Source: Nakamurella silvestris (GTDB lineage Bacteria; Actinomycetota; Actinomycetes; Mycobacteriales; Nakamurellaceae). Taken from it: 64,000 nt of DNA. Below the pieces are notes generated by a model. It made no database searches and was not told where the DNA came from. It saw only the letters and a program-made list of their open reading frames with translations. The stretch spans positions 142,952 to 206,951 of the forward strand of contig QXCQ01000091.1 of NCBI GenBank assembly GCA_003576535.1. The letters are read 5' to 3'. Position 1 is the stretch's first letter. Each line of letters begins with the position of its first letter. Made by a program: the position numbers and the translations under genes. Of the stretch, positions 1 through 9,700 are shown in pieces.

Positions 1-968
1 GGAATGACACCGAGCACGCCCAACAGGTCACCTCCGCGCTGTCCCACGCCCAGGCCGAGCTGAAGCGGGTCCAGGACCTGCGCTCGCGTCTGGAGGACCT
101 CGACGTCATGTTCGAACTCGGCGAGGAGGATCCCGACACCCTCGAGGAGGCCCGGGCCGAGGTCGCCGCGGTGAAGGCCGACATCGACGCCCTCGAGGTC
201 CGCACCCTGCTCTCCGGTGAGTACGACTCCCGCGAAGCGGTTGTCACCATCCGGTCCGAGGCCGGTGGTATCGACGCCGCCGACTTCGCCGAGATGCTGC
301 TGCGGATGTACCTGCGCTGGACCGAGCGCCACAACTACCCGACCGAGGTGTACGACACCTCCTACGCCGAAGAGGCCGGCATCAAGTCGGCGACCTTCCG
401 GGTCAAGGCCCCGTACGCCTACGGCAACCTCTCCGTCGAGCAGGGCACCCACCGACTGGTGCGGATCTCCCCCTTCGACAACCAGAGCCGACGCCAGACC
501 TCCTTCGCCGGGGTCGAGGTGCTGCCCGTCGTCGAGACCTCCGATCACGTCGAGATCGACGAGAAGGAACTGCGGGTCGACGTCTACCGTTCCTCCGGCC
601 CCGGTGGACAGGGTGTCAACACCACCGACTCCGCGGTCCGGCTGACCCACATCCCCACCGGGATCGTGGTGTCCTGCCAGAACGAACGCTCCCAGTTGCA
701 GAACAAGGCCTCCGCGATGGCCGTCATGCAGTCCAAGCTGCTCGAACGCCGTCGCCAGGAGGAGAAGGCCGAGATGGACGCCCTCAAGGACGGCGGCAAC
801 TCCTGGGGCAACCAGATGCGCTCCTACGTCCTGCACCCGTACCAGATGGTCAAGGACCTGCGGACGAACTACGAGGTCGGCAACCCGAGCGCGGTCTTCG
901 ACGGCGATCTCGACGGTTTCCTGGAGGCCGGCATCCGCTGGCGCCGCAACGGCGACACCTCCAATTAA
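1..968 (+). CDS. prfB: Peptide chain release factor 2, C-terminal part (5' end cut by window)
   Basis: RF2 recognises UAA and UGA stop codons and triggers peptidyl-tRNA hydrolysis on the ribosome. The reading frame is open from base 3, so the gene begins before the window. The first residues ([14 protein letters not shown]) belong to the N-terminal helical domain. The RF2-specific anticodon-like tripeptide SPF is visible in RISPFDNQ, followed by the catalytic GGQ loop in [10 protein letters not shown] and the conserved [11 protein letters not shown] segment. The stop is TAA, which RF2 itself can read. The programmed frameshift found in many prfB genes would lie upstream and cannot be assessed. 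The usual downstream neighbours ftsE/ftsX/smpB are absent here; a lipoprotein gene follows. Confidence 0.97.
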   Translation, partial: NDTEHAQQVTSALSHAQAELKRVQDLRSRLEDLDVMFELGEEDPDTLEEARAEVAAVKADIDALEVRTLLSGEYDSREAVVTIRSEAGGIDAADFAEMLLRMYLRWTERHNYPTEVYDTSYAEEAGIKSATFRVKAPYAYGNLSVEQGTHRLVRISPFDNQSRRQTSFAGVEVLPVVETSDHVEIDEKELRVDVYRSSGPGGQGVNTTDSAVRLTHIPTGIVVSCQNERSQLQNKASAMAVMQSKLLERRRQEEKAEMDALKDGGNSWGNQMRSYVLHPYQMVKDLRTNYEVGNPSAVFDGDLDGFLEAGIRWRRNGDTSN

Positions 969-1013
969 CAGCTGATCCGTCTCGCCCGTCCGTTTCGTCC
1001 GTATCCTGAGCCC

Positions 1014-1769
1014 ATGGTGACCCCGTGGCGATCGGCCGGACCCGTGCCCCTGGCAGCTGTACTGATGGCTGCCGCCCTGCTGACCGGCTGCACCTCCGCT
1101 CGGCAGGAGGCCGCGGGCACCACCACCGTCACCGCCGATCCGGCGGTGACGGCCCCCGTGGTTTCCGACCCCTGGCCGGAGACGACCAACGACCTCGCCT
1201 CGGGCAGCCTGCACCGCGAGATCAAGCTGCCCGGGGAGGATTTCACCATCACCGTGGACTACTGGGTGGATTTCGACATCACCACCTGGCAGACGGCGTT
1301 GCCGAAGAAGGTCAACTACTCGGTCCACCTGGAACCGGTCAAGGACACCACCACCCCGACCGTCCTGGTCGGCAGCATGACCGGCACCGCCTCGCTGATG
1401 TCCCTCACCCCCTGGCTGGACGGCCTGCCGCAGAACAGCGCCACGGACCAGCCGGCCGCATTGCCCGGCTACACGGTCAACAAGGGTTATCCCTACGAGG
1501 GTCACCTCACCATCGACGGGATCAGCACCTCGCTGGCCCAGCGGTGGAACCAGTTCGCGCCGGGCCTGTCCCTGGACGAGGCGGCGCTGCAGACCGCCGG
1601 TGTCCACGGCACCCGGTTGACCTTCGACATCGGCCTGCTGGTGAAGAGCGCCGGTGAGTCGAACTGGCACCGACGTGCGGTGTCCGACGTGTTGACGGTG
1701 CCGGTCACCCCCGTGGAGAAGGCCACCCCCGTGACGGACGGATCCGGCACCGCCGCGCCCACGAGCTGA
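1014..1769 (+). CDS. Secreted lipoprotein of unknown function
   Basis: The 251-residue protein starts with a short basic segment and a hydrophobic stretch that ends in the lipobox LTGC (Cys26), so export and lipid anchoring at the outer face of the membrane are expected. The mature part is Thr/Pro-rich near the N-terminus and then has a mixed, probably beta-rich composition (for example PGEDFTITVDYWVDF) without a family I recognise. A TATCCT hexamer ends exactly 6 nt before the ATG, so the transcript is probably leaderless. It stands alone between prfB and the glycosyltransferase. Function is unknown; the secreted lipoprotein assignment is secure, the rest is not. Confidence 0.85.
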   Translation: MVTPWRSAGPVPLAAVLMAAALLTGCTSARQEAAGTTTVTADPAVTAPVVSDPWPETTNDLASGSLHREIKLPGEDFTITVDYWVDFDITTWQTALPKKVNYSVHLEPVKDTTTPTVLVGSMTGTASLMSLTPWLDGLPQNSATDQPAALPGYTVNKGYPYEGHLTIDGISTSLAQRWNQFAPGLSLDEAALQTAGVHGTRLTFDIGLLVKSAGESNWHRRAVSDVLTVPVTPVEKATPVTDGSGTAAPTS

Positions 1770-1934
1770 GCGCGGCCGTCCGGTCGACAATCGGCGCCTG
1801 TGCCCGGCAGGTTTCGACCGTGATGGACGCCACCCGTCCAGTAATGTTCGGTCCATACCGATGGTATCCACCGAGGACCACCCTCTGACGGAGATCCCAC
1901 TTCGGCGCCGACCGTTCCACACGCAGGGGGAAGC

Positions 1935-3899
1935 ATGTCGAAGGACCAGGACACCATGAGCTTTCGACGGGTCGACGATCCCGTCGTCTCCGTGGTCGTA
2001 CCGGTGTACGGCCAGTGGGCCGTCACCCGGAACTGCCTGCGGTCCCTGGCCTCGGGCAGCGAGCGGACCTCCTTCGAGGTCATCGTCGTCGACGACTGCT
2101 CACCCGACACCACGGCCGAGGAACTCGCCGCCGTCGAGGGGGTCGTGGTGGTCAGCACCCCGTCCAACCTGGGTTTCATCGGTGCCTGCAACCTCGGCGC
2201 CGCCTCGGCCCGCGGAGAGTTCCTGGTCTTCCTGAACAACGACACCGTGGTCCACGACGGCTGGCTCGACGCCCTGGTGGACCTGGTCGTGGCCGATCCG
2301 CGGATCGGGCTGGTCGGATCGCTGCTCCTGGGCAGCGACGGAACGGTCCAGGAATCCGGCGGCATCATCTGGTCGGACGGCACCGGTTTCAATTACGGGC
2401 GCGGACTGCCCGCGACCGCGGGCCAGGTCCACGCCATCCGCGATGTCGACTACTGTTCCGGTGCTTCAATTCTCGTACGGCGCGAACTCTTCGAACGACT
2501 CGGTGCCTTCGACGAGAGGTACAGCCCCGCCTACTACGAGGACGCCGACCTCGCCTTCGCCGTTCGTGCGGCGGGGTACCGGGTGGTGGTCCAGCCCGAG
2601 TCCGTGGTCACCCACCTCGAAGGGGTGTCCAACGGGACCGAGACCACCGGTGGCCTGAAGAGGTTCCAGGCGGTCAACCGCGAGGTCTTCCGGCGGAAAT
2701 GGCGACATGTCCTGCCCGCCCACGGTTCCTACACCGGCCCGGGTGATCTGTGGGTGGGTCGCAACCGCCGCCCGGGCGGGATGATCCTGATCGTCGAGCC
2801 GAGTGTGCCCAAGCCCGACCAGGACGCCGGATCCCGTCGGATCGTGGCCGTGATGGACGAGCTGCTGGACATGGGGATGTCCGTCCACTTCGCTGCCTCG
2901 ACCCATGTCCGGGAGCCCGAGTACATCCTCGAACTGGAACGCAAGGGCATCACGGTTCTCATCACACCGGAGGAGCACAACCGGTTCCTGGCCGAAGCCG
3001 GCCCGCTGCTCACAGCGGTGATGTTGTGCCGCCCCGATGTCGCCTGGTCCTACGTCGACCGGGTCTACCACCACGCCCCTGACGCCACGATCATCTACGA
3101 CACCGTCGACCTGCACTTCCTGCGGATGCACCGGCAGGCGGAGGCCGCCGACGACCCTCACTTCGCCCGGCTGGCCGATCTGACCTGGCTGAAAGAGTTC
3201 TCGGCCATGCAGGCCGCAGACGTGACCCTGGTGGTCTCCGAGGTGGAGAAGGCCCTGCTCGGCACCGTCGCCCCCGACATCGATGTGCGGGTGCTGTCCG
3301 TCATCCACGACCCGGTGGTCACCGAACCGAAACCCGCCGGCCGGTCCACGGTGCTCTTCGTGGGCGGCTACGCGCACGTGCCCAATGTCGACGCGGCCAT
3401 CTGGGCGGCCACCGAGATCATGCCCCTGGTCCGGGCAGTCGTCCCCGACGCCACCCTGCAGCTGGTCGGATCCCACATGACCCCCGAGATCGCCGCGCTC
3501 GCCGGTGACGGGGTCGAGACCACCGGCTGGGTACCTGATCTCGACCCGGTCTACCGGGGAGCCCGGGTGGTGATCGCCCCGATCCGCTTCGGCGCCGGGG
3601 TCAAGGGCAAGGTGATCGAGGCCATCCAGCACGGTGTTCCGGTGGTGGGTACCGCCACCTCGTTCGAGGGGATCAACCTGGTCCCGGGTACCGACGTCCT
3701 GGCGGCCGAGGACGCCGTGGGCTTCGCCGCGGCGATCGTCCGGCTGTTGACCGACGACACGCTCTGGACGGCCATGGCCGGTTCCGGTCAGACCCGGATG
3801 GTCGAACAGTTCTCGGCGAAGACGGCCCGGGGGGTGCTGGAGGACGTCCTCGCCCAGGACCACCTGCCGCGACGGACCCGGCTGGCCCCGCGGCCCTAG
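1935..3899 (+). CDS. Two-domain glycosyltransferase (GT2 N-terminal, GT4-like C-terminal)
   Basis: The 654-residue protein contains two sugar-transfer domains. Residues about 15-250 are a GT2 (GT-A fold) domain: SVVVPVYGQWAVTRNCLRS, the nucleotide-binding VIVVDDCSPD, the metal-site region FLNNDTVVHDGW and the acidic YYEDADLAFAVRAAGY. Residues about 290-640 resemble a GT4/GT1-group (GT-B) domain, with VLFVGGYAHVPNVDA, IAPIRFGAGVKGKVIEA and GVPVVGTATSFEGI near the donor site. Such fusions build surface polysaccharide or glycan repeat units in the cytoplasm. The start is supported by a GGGGGAAGC ribosome site 5 nt upstream. It converges on the methyltransferase gene at 4033-5334, which probably serves the same glycan. 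Exact donor and acceptor cannot be read from sequence. Confidence 0.9.
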   Translation: MSKDQDTMSFRRVDDPVVSVVVPVYGQWAVTRNCLRSLASGSERTSFEVIVVDDCSPDTTAEELAAVEGVVVVSTPSNLGFIGACNLGAASARGEFLVFLNNDTVVHDGWLDALVDLVVADPRIGLVGSLLLGSDGTVQESGGIIWSDGTGFNYGRGLPATAGQVHAIRDVDYCSGASILVRRELFERLGAFDERYSPAYYEDADLAFAVRAAGYRVVVQPESVVTHLEGVSNGTETTGGLKRFQAVNREVFRRKWRHVLPAHGSYTGPGDLWVGRNRRPGGMILIVEPSVPKPDQDAGSRRIVAVMDELLDMGMSVHFAASTHVREPEYILELERKGITVLITPEEHNRFLAEAGPLLTAVMLCRPDVAWSYVDRVYHHAPDATIIYDTVDLHFLRMHRQAEAADDPHFARLADLTWLKEFSAMQAADVTLVVSEVEKALLGTVAPDIDVRVLSVIHDPVVTEPKPAGRSTVLFVGGYAHVPNVDAAIWAATEIMPLVRAVVPDATLQLVGSHMTPEIAALAGDGVETTGWVPDLDPVYRGARVVIAPIRFGAGVKGKVIEAIQHGVPVVGTATSFEGINLVPGTDVLAAEDAVGFAAAIVRLLTDDTLWTAMAGSGQTRMVEQFSAKTARGVLEDVLAQDHLPRRTRLAPRP

Positions 3900-3980
3900 G
3901 GTTCGCGACCCTGGATTCCGAGGCCCTGGATTCCGCGACCCTGGGTTTCGGGGCCCCGGGTTTCCGAGGCCCGCGAACCC
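3899..3980. repeat. 15-bp tandem minisatellite between convergent genes
   Basis: Directly after the glycosyltransferase stop there are about five imperfect units of period 15 (for example GGATTCCGAGGCCCT at 3913-3927 and GGATTCCGCGACCCT at 3928-3942, then GGGTTTCGGGGCCCC and GGGTTTCCGAGGCCC). The outermost bases form an inverted pair, GGGTTCGCG at 3899-3907 with CGCGAACCC at 3972-3980. Besides being a tandem array it could therefore fold into a long stem between the two convergent genes. Confidence 0.75.
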
Positions 3981-4032
3981 GGGTCCGGCCCTGCGGCCGG
4001 CGCGGTCTCCCGCGCCTGCCGCCGGCGAGACC

Positions 4033-5334
4033 TCAGACCCTGCCGAAGATACCGCGCACCCGCCGGTAGCGTGCGCTCCACCGGTAGGCCCGAGTGCTGC
4101 GGACCCGCTCCAACTCATCGCGGTAGCGGTCCGACCCGGCCACCATGTCCGCGACGAGATCGGCGAGCTGGCGCGTGTCGTCCGGCACACCGGCTGCGGC
4201 CTTCGCCGCTGCCTCCCGGCCGCGCAGAGCATCCAGCTCGCCGTAGGCGGCCGCGAGTTCGACCTTGAGCCCGGTGAGTTCCCGCTGGTGCACGACGTGG
4301 GTCTGGGCCCCGAGATTACGTTCGTGGGTGCGGGTCAGCAGGACCTCGCCCTGCTCGGCGTAGGCGAGCTTCAGCGCGGCGTGCGCCGCCTCCTCCTTGG
4401 ACGCCGCCAGCAGTTCCCGGCGGGTGATGGCGAGTTCCTCCTGCATCCCGGCCAGATCGGCCCTGGCGTTGGCGAGCTCGACCTCCAGTTGTTCGGCCCG
4501 GAGCCGGCTCAGGTCCCGGTCCTCCTCGGCCGTGGCGAGGAAGGAGCGCGCCGCCGTCAGCTGGTCCCTGATCGGTTCGCTTTCACCATGTTCGGGGGCG
4601 GGGACCGCGGGTGCCGCCCCTTCCTCGTGCCGGCGCAACACCTCGGCCGCGCGCGCACGCAACGCGGCCTCCCCGGTGTCCGGCACGGCACGAACCACGA
4701 ACTGGTAGGTCTGGGACTCCGCGACGGTCAAGGCCTCGTCCAGCACGGCAGCAGACACCGACGACGGGTCGACGGCGAACTCGGTCCCGAAGGCCGGCAC
4801 CTCGATCCGTTCGATCTCCGTCACCACCAGCCCCGCGGACTCCAGCAGATCCAGCAGACCCCGATAGGTGAAGACGTGCACACCGGTGACACCCGGCAGC
4901 CGGTCGAACCGGCCCTGGAGCAGCCTCAGCCGCAGATCGACGTGGGCCGCATGGGAAACGGCCAGGACCACACTCCCGCCGGCGTTCAACTTCCCGGCGG
5001 CGGCAGCCAGGACAGCGGCCGGGTCCACCAGATGTTCCAGCACGTCCGCGGCCAGCACCACGTCGAACGGTCCGGTCACCGCGGCAAGCACCTGCGGATC
5101 GTTCAGGTCCGCGATGAGGGTCTCGTCGGCGATCCGGCGCAGGTCCGCACCGGCCACCGGATCGATCTCGACGGCGACGACCTGGCACCCGCGCCCTTTC
5201 AAGGCGGCGGTGACCTCCCCCGAGGCTGCACCGAGTTCCAGGACCCTCCCGCCCTCACCGACCAGACGCACCACGACGGCGTGTGTGTTGCTCGGCAGGC
5301 CCGGATCGATCCGGGCCTCGTTACGGCTGCTCAA
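4033..5334 (-). CDS. SAM-dependent methyltransferase with C-terminal coiled coil
   Basis: The 433-residue protein has a class I methyltransferase domain in its first half: motif I VLELGAASGE at residues 31-40, an acidic end to beta-2 (VVAVEID), and DVVLAADVLEHL typical of Methyltransf_11/23 enzymes. Residues about 240-390 are strongly heptad-like (Glu, Ala and Leu-rich, for example AEQLEVELANARADL), predicting a long coiled coil. The C-terminus is basic (RAYRWSARYRRVRG), a tail often seen on surface-polysaccharide enzymes. I chose a TTG start with GGGGAGAG 4 nt upstream; the longer reading frame to 5487 has an uncharacteristic Cys/Arg-rich N-terminus. It is convergent with the glycosyltransferase, suggesting glycan modification or chain-length control. 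The substrate is unknown. Confidence 0.85.
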   Translation of the reverse strand: MSSRNEARIDPGLPSNTHAVVVRLVGEGGRVLELGAASGEVTAALKGRGCQVVAVEIDPVAGADLRRIADETLIADLNDPQVLAAVTGPFDVVLAADVLEHLVDPAAVLAAAAGKLNAGGSVVLAVSHAAHVDLRLRLLQGRFDRLPGVTGVHVFTYRGLLDLLESAGLVVTEIERIEVPAFGTEFAVDPSSVSAAVLDEALTVAESQTYQFVVRAVPDTGEAALRARAAEVLRRHEEGAAPAVPAPEHGESEPIRDQLTAARSFLATAEEDRDLSRLRAEQLEVELANARADLAGMQEELAITRRELLAASKEEAAHAALKLAYAEQGEVLLTRTHERNLGAQTHVVHQRELTGLKVELAAAYGELDALRGREAAAKAAAGVPDDTRQLADLVADMVAGSDRYRDELERVRSTRAYRWSARYRRVRGIFGRV

Positions 5335-6103
5335 AGTTCTCTCCCCACAGCGACGGACCGGACGGTCGATCGAGCCAATCGTTGGATACCCACGGACGCC
5401 CTGCACATCACTTCGTGGTGAACAGTATCCGACCCGGTTCCTTCCCACACAGCCAGAACACAGCATCGTGACCGGAGTGTTTTGCATGTTGATACGTCGA
5501 GTTCGGATTCACGAACCTTGATTTTCCGAAAAGCGCAGCCACAGGAAGGCGCGACCACCGGTTTTACCCTTACGCCGCAGGCATGACAATCGAAACACCG
5601 CCTCCAACTCACCGGAATCTCACATCAAGATACTGCGGGTTCCGGAGATACCAGGGACTCCCCGGGCAGCTACGAGGTTCCCTTCCCCTGCACCCCTCCC
5701 GCACGACGACCAGCACCGCCCCCCCCCCTGATGCCGCGGTGGGACCGCGAGGCCGGTCCGCCGAATACAAAGGCACGATGCGAACAAAGGGCACAATGCC
5801 GACATGGACCGAATTGCCACCTCGACGAACAGGCAATTCACCGTTCGACGTCACATTCGACGCGTATTCACCGATTCCGCGCCACAGGCCGTGCCGAAAT
5901 CATCGACCGGCAACGATATGAGCCCGGAGTCCCCTGGGGAGAAACACCGTCCCCCGTAAGTCCGGCCCTCGGGACGGTGCCCGTCGCTATTCCGCGGTCG
6001 CATTTCGGGTCAACACCCTGGCAGCGCCGCGCCGACCTCCGGAAGGCCTGCCCGTTCCGCGACCGGGACGTGGGCGGCCGGTGACCGTCGACCCCTGAAA
6101 TAC
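5335..6103. other. Long intergenic spacer, no gene seen
   Basis: This stretch is visibly less GC-rich than its surroundings. Its short reading frames overlap one another on both strands without ribosome sites or recognisable protein character. It contains a run of ten C residues (5719-5728). It must carry the promoter of the methyltransferase gene, but I cannot place one convincingly. Confidence 0.6.
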
Positions 6104-6141
6104 AGAAGAACCACCGTCCCCTGAGGGACGATGGTTCTTCT
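6104..6141 (-). terminator. Terminator of initiator tRNA copy 1
   Basis: Inverted repeat of 17-nt arms (AGAAGAACCACCGTCCC with one mismatch to its partner) around the 4-nt loop CTGA. It lies 9 nt downstream of the tRNA at 6151-6224 on the minus strand and is followed on that strand by a short T-containing segment. Confidence 0.75.
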
Positions 6142-6150
6142 GATCTGTTG

Positions 6151-6224
6151 TAGCGGGGACAGGATTTGAACCTGTGACCTCTGGGTTATGAGCCCAGCGA
6201 GCTACCGAGCTGCTCCACCCCGCG
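6151..6224 (-). tRNA. tRNA-fMet (CAT), initiator, copy 1
   Basis: Read on the minus strand the gene begins CGCGGGGTGGAGCAGCTCGG and folds as a 74-nt cloverleaf without encoded CCA. The anticodon loop is CTCATAA (anticodon CAT). Initiator identity is shown by the unpaired first acceptor position (C1 opposite U72) and the three consecutive G:C pairs of the anticodon stem (GGG...CCC). The TPsiC arm reads AGGTTCAAATCCT. It is nearly identical to copy 2 at 6479-6552. Confidence 0.95.
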
Positions 6225-6429
6225 CCGCTACTGCTTCTTGAACCGCTTCGCACCCGTTGTCTCCGTGGTACTTCCCTACCGTACTCCTATCCGGGCCCAT
6301 ACCTCCAATCACCAGGTCAGGCCCCGACCGACCCCCACAGCAACACGTTCCCGCACCGATGAGTCAGGACCCCGGGGCCTGGAGCACTGGCATCCGAACG
6401 TCCCGGGGCATCCCGAGCAGCCGGCACAC

Positions 6430-6463
6430 AAAAAACCACCGCCCTCGTGATGAGGACGGTGGT
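6430..6463 (-). terminator. Rho-independent terminator of initiator tRNA copy 2
   Basis: The 12-nt arms ACCACCGCCCTC and GAGGACGGTGGT (one non-Watson-Crick position) enclose GTGAT. On the minus strand the stem is followed directly by a run of T (poly-A at 6430-6435 on the plus strand). It lies 15 nt beyond the tRNA at 6479-6552. Confidence 0.88.
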
Positions 6464-6478
6464 TCTTCACTTCATTCG

Positions 6479-6552
6479 TAGCGGGGACAGGATTTGAACC
6501 TGTGACCTCTGGGTTATGAGCCCAGCGAGCTACCGAGCTGCTCCACCCCGCG
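6479..6552 (-). tRNA. tRNA-fMet (CAT), initiator, copy 2
   Basis: This copy has the same 74-nt cloverleaf as 6151-6224: CGCGGGG acceptor strand with C1/U72 mismatch, anticodon loop CTCATAA, and three G:C pairs in the anticodon stem, so it is an initiator. Spacing to copy 1 is about 250 bp and each copy has its own terminator, so they look like separately transcribed duplicates. Confidence 0.95.
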
Positions 6553-6565
6553 CTGCGGTAACACC

Positions 6566-6595
6566 ACTGTATCCGGAAGGTGTCCCGGACACCAA
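6566..6595 (-). promoter_or_regulatory. Candidate promoter of tRNA-fMet copy 2
   Basis: On the minus strand TTGGTG and TACAGT are separated by 18 nt. The -10 lies 13 nt before the tRNA 5' end, leaving room for a short processed leader. Confidence 0.45.
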
Positions 6596-6655
6596 ATCAC
6601 CGCAAACACCACCACCCTTGACGGGCGGACCGCCCTGGCTGGGAACCGAAACGGC

Positions 6656-6688
6656 CCGTCCGGCAGCAGGAATCCTGCTGCCGGACGG
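6656..6688 (-). terminator. Terminator of the UPF0182 gene
   Basis: A perfect 15-bp stem (CCGTCCGGCAGCAGG with CCTGCTGCCGGACGG) around the loop AAT lies 23 nt beyond the stop codon of the 6712-9729 gene, which is read on the minus strand. The T tract is weak. Confidence 0.75.
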
Positions 6689-6711
6689 ACCGTTCGACAC
6701 CGCGTGGTGGA

Positions 6712-9700
6712 TCAGCCGCCGGTGGTCCCACCGACGGACGGGGAGGTCAGCGAAGCCGACGGGGTCGAGGTGATCGCCCCCTGGGTCTCCGAGGGCAGGG
6801 TCGACACCGCACCGGGCCCTGCCACCTCCAGGTAGTTCTGGACGGCCGCGTTGAACCGGTCCTGGGCCGCGCCGACGTCGGCGAAGCTGCCGGTCGTCTT
6901 GACCTGGTTCAGGGTGGACAGTGCCTCCTGGACCTGGACAAGGGCCTGTTGGGCGTCCGGCGACAGAGGAACCGTGCTCACCGGCGGGGTGGTGCCGGGC
7001 ACACCGGTTCCGGGCGGGGCCGTCGAGGTGACCTGACCGCTGCCCGTCGCCCCCGGATCGATCGGCGTGGTGGGTACGTTCTCACCGACGTCGATGGGTG
7101 CACTCGCGGCCGCCTTCTTCAAGGCCTCCTCCAGCGTCGCCCCGAAGCCGACCCGTTTACCGAACCAGACCAGGACCACGTTCAGTTGCGGGTAGGCGTT
7201 CGCCTCACGGCCCTGGAGGTAGATCGGCTCCACGTACAGCAACCCGTCCGCCGTGGGCAAGGTGAGCAGGTTTCCGTAGATGACATCCCGCGACTGCTGT
7301 GCCAGCGAGATCAGGTTGGTGATCTCGCTGCTGCCCCTGAAGGCGGTCTGCACCTGCGCAGGGCCGTAGGTCTGGGTGTCCGTGGGGAATCTCAGCACGT
7401 TCAACTGCCCGTAGTTCGACGGGTCGGAGGAGGCCGTGATGTAGGCCCCCATGAACTGCCGCTTGAAGCCGGTCAGCGCGGAGGTCAGCTCGAAGCGCAG
7501 CGGACCGTTCTTGGCATCGGGCTGGGAGTAGTCGGGCAGCCTGATCTGCAGGTAGTACGGCGGTTGCGGCGCCGCGCTGGTGGACGTGGGGTCGTCCGGA
7601 ACCTGCCAGAAGTTCGAGTTCTGGTAGAACTCGACCGGGTTGGTGACCTGGTACTTGGCCAGCAGCGACCGCTGGACCTCGAACAGGTCCTGGGGGTAAC
7701 GGAAGTGCGCGCGGAGCTCGTCGGAGATCTCCGAGGCCGGGGAGATGAGGTTCGGGAACACACCCTCCCAGGCCTTCAGGATCGGGTCCTGGTCGTCCAC
7801 CCCGTAGAGCTTGATCGAACCGTCGTAGGCGTCGACGGTGGCCTTGACCGAGTTGCGCATGTAGGAGACCTGCTGGCTGGCCGCCTGGGCCGAGCCTTGC
7901 GTCTGCAGCGAGTTCGCCGTGGCATCGGCCAGGGAGACGTTCTGTGCGTACGGGTAGTTCGTCGCCGTGGTGTAGCCGTCGACGATCCACACGATGCGCT
8001 TGTTGACCACTGCCGGGTAGGGCTTGGAGTCGATCGTCAGGAACGGGGCGACCTCCTTGACCCGGACCGCGGGATCACGGTTGTACATGATCTTGGAACC
8101 GGAGTTGATCTCGGAGGAGAAGAGGAAGTTCCACTCGCCGTACTTGGTCGCGAAGATCATCCGCTGGAACAGGTTGCCGACACTGACCCCACCGCTGCCG
8201 GTGTAGGTGTAGGTGGTGCTGTCGGTGTCGTACTCACGCGGGGCCTGGCCGGGCTCGGCACCGACGATGGCGTAGTCCGTGCCCAGCTGGCCGTAGTAGA
8301 TCCGCGGCTGGTCGACCGGGATGAAGTTCTGCTCCTGGACCGAGGACTCCTGGAACGCGGGGGTACCGCTGCCACCGGTGATGGTCGCGGCCACCTGGCT
8401 CGCCGGGGCGGCGATGATGCCGTTGCCGTGGGTGTAGACCAGGTGCTCGTTGATCCACACCTTCTGGTTGTCCTGCAGGCCGCCGACGTTGATCTCACGC
8501 AGGCCCACCACGTAGTCCTGGGTGGTGCCGTTGACGGTGTAACGGTCGACCGTCAGCGGGGAGGCGAAACTGTAGAAGTTCCGGAACTGTTTGAGCTGGA
8601 TGAAGGTCTCACCCAGGACGTTCGGGTCGAGCAGCCGCGCGTTGGGCAGGCCGTCCGGCTCCTTGAGGACCACGTTCGGGTCCGAGCTCTGCTCCTGGTA
8701 GTCGGAGTAGGTGACCTTGTCGTCACCGATGTCGTAGGCATCGCGCGTCGCGGCGATGTTCTTGCTGATGTATTCCGGCTCCAGCGAGATGGCGTTCGGG
8801 TTGACCCGGACGTTCTGCAGGACCAGCGGCCACGCGCCGCCGATCAGCACACTCGACAGGACCAGCAGGGCCAGGGCGATGGCCGGCAGCTTCACCGAGC
8901 GCAGGAAGCCGCCGACGATGAAACCGATCGCGCAGATCGCGGCGATGCACATCAGGATCAGCTTGGCCGGCAGGACGGCGTTGACATCGGTGTAGGAAGC
9001 GCCGGTGAACTGCCCACCACGGTTGCTGAACAGCAGGCTGTACTGGTCGAACCAGTACTGGACCGCCTTGACCAGCACGAACGCGCCGACCAGCAGGGAA
9101 AGCTGCAAGGTGGCCGCCGAGGTGATCTTGCGCCCCGGCCCGGAGACCCGGATGCCGCCGTAGATGTACTGGACCACCACCACGGCGATGAAGCACAGGG
9201 CGATGATCGCGAACAGCCACCCCAGGACCAGTTCGATCATCGGCAGGGTGAAGACGTAGAAGCCGATGTCGTGCCCGAACTGGGCGTCCGTCTGCCCGAA
9301 GGAGGTGCTGTGCAGCCACAGCTGCACCGTCGTCCAGGAGTTCTGGGCCGACAGACCGCAGATCAACCCGACCACCGAGGACAGGACGATGGCGATCAGC
9401 CGCGGGCGGGCCGAGATGATCGACCGGTACGGGGCGAGCGGATCGACCTCGTCCGTCGGCACGAAGAAGGGCCGGGACCGATAGGCGAGGGTCAAGGCCA
9501 ACAGCACCAGACCACCGGCACCCAGTGCGGCGACGAGGAACAGGACGGCCCGGCTCTGCAGTTGGGTGGTGAACACCTGGGTGAAGCCGACTTCGCGGAA
9601 CCACGAGAAATCGACGTACAACCCGACGAACTGGAACCACAGGACCGCTATCAGAGCGAGACTGACTATTGCGATCAGTACCCGCTTCCCGCGTCGGGAC

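Noticed and set aside
1..107. Programmed frameshift of prfB
   Set aside because: The frameshift site, if present, lies upstream of the window; the visible frame is continuous.
5583..5921. 112-codon plus-strand frame in the long spacer
   Set aside because: No ribosome site, overlaps frames of similar length on the other strand, and the translation is Pro/Arg/Thr-rich without protein-like pattern.
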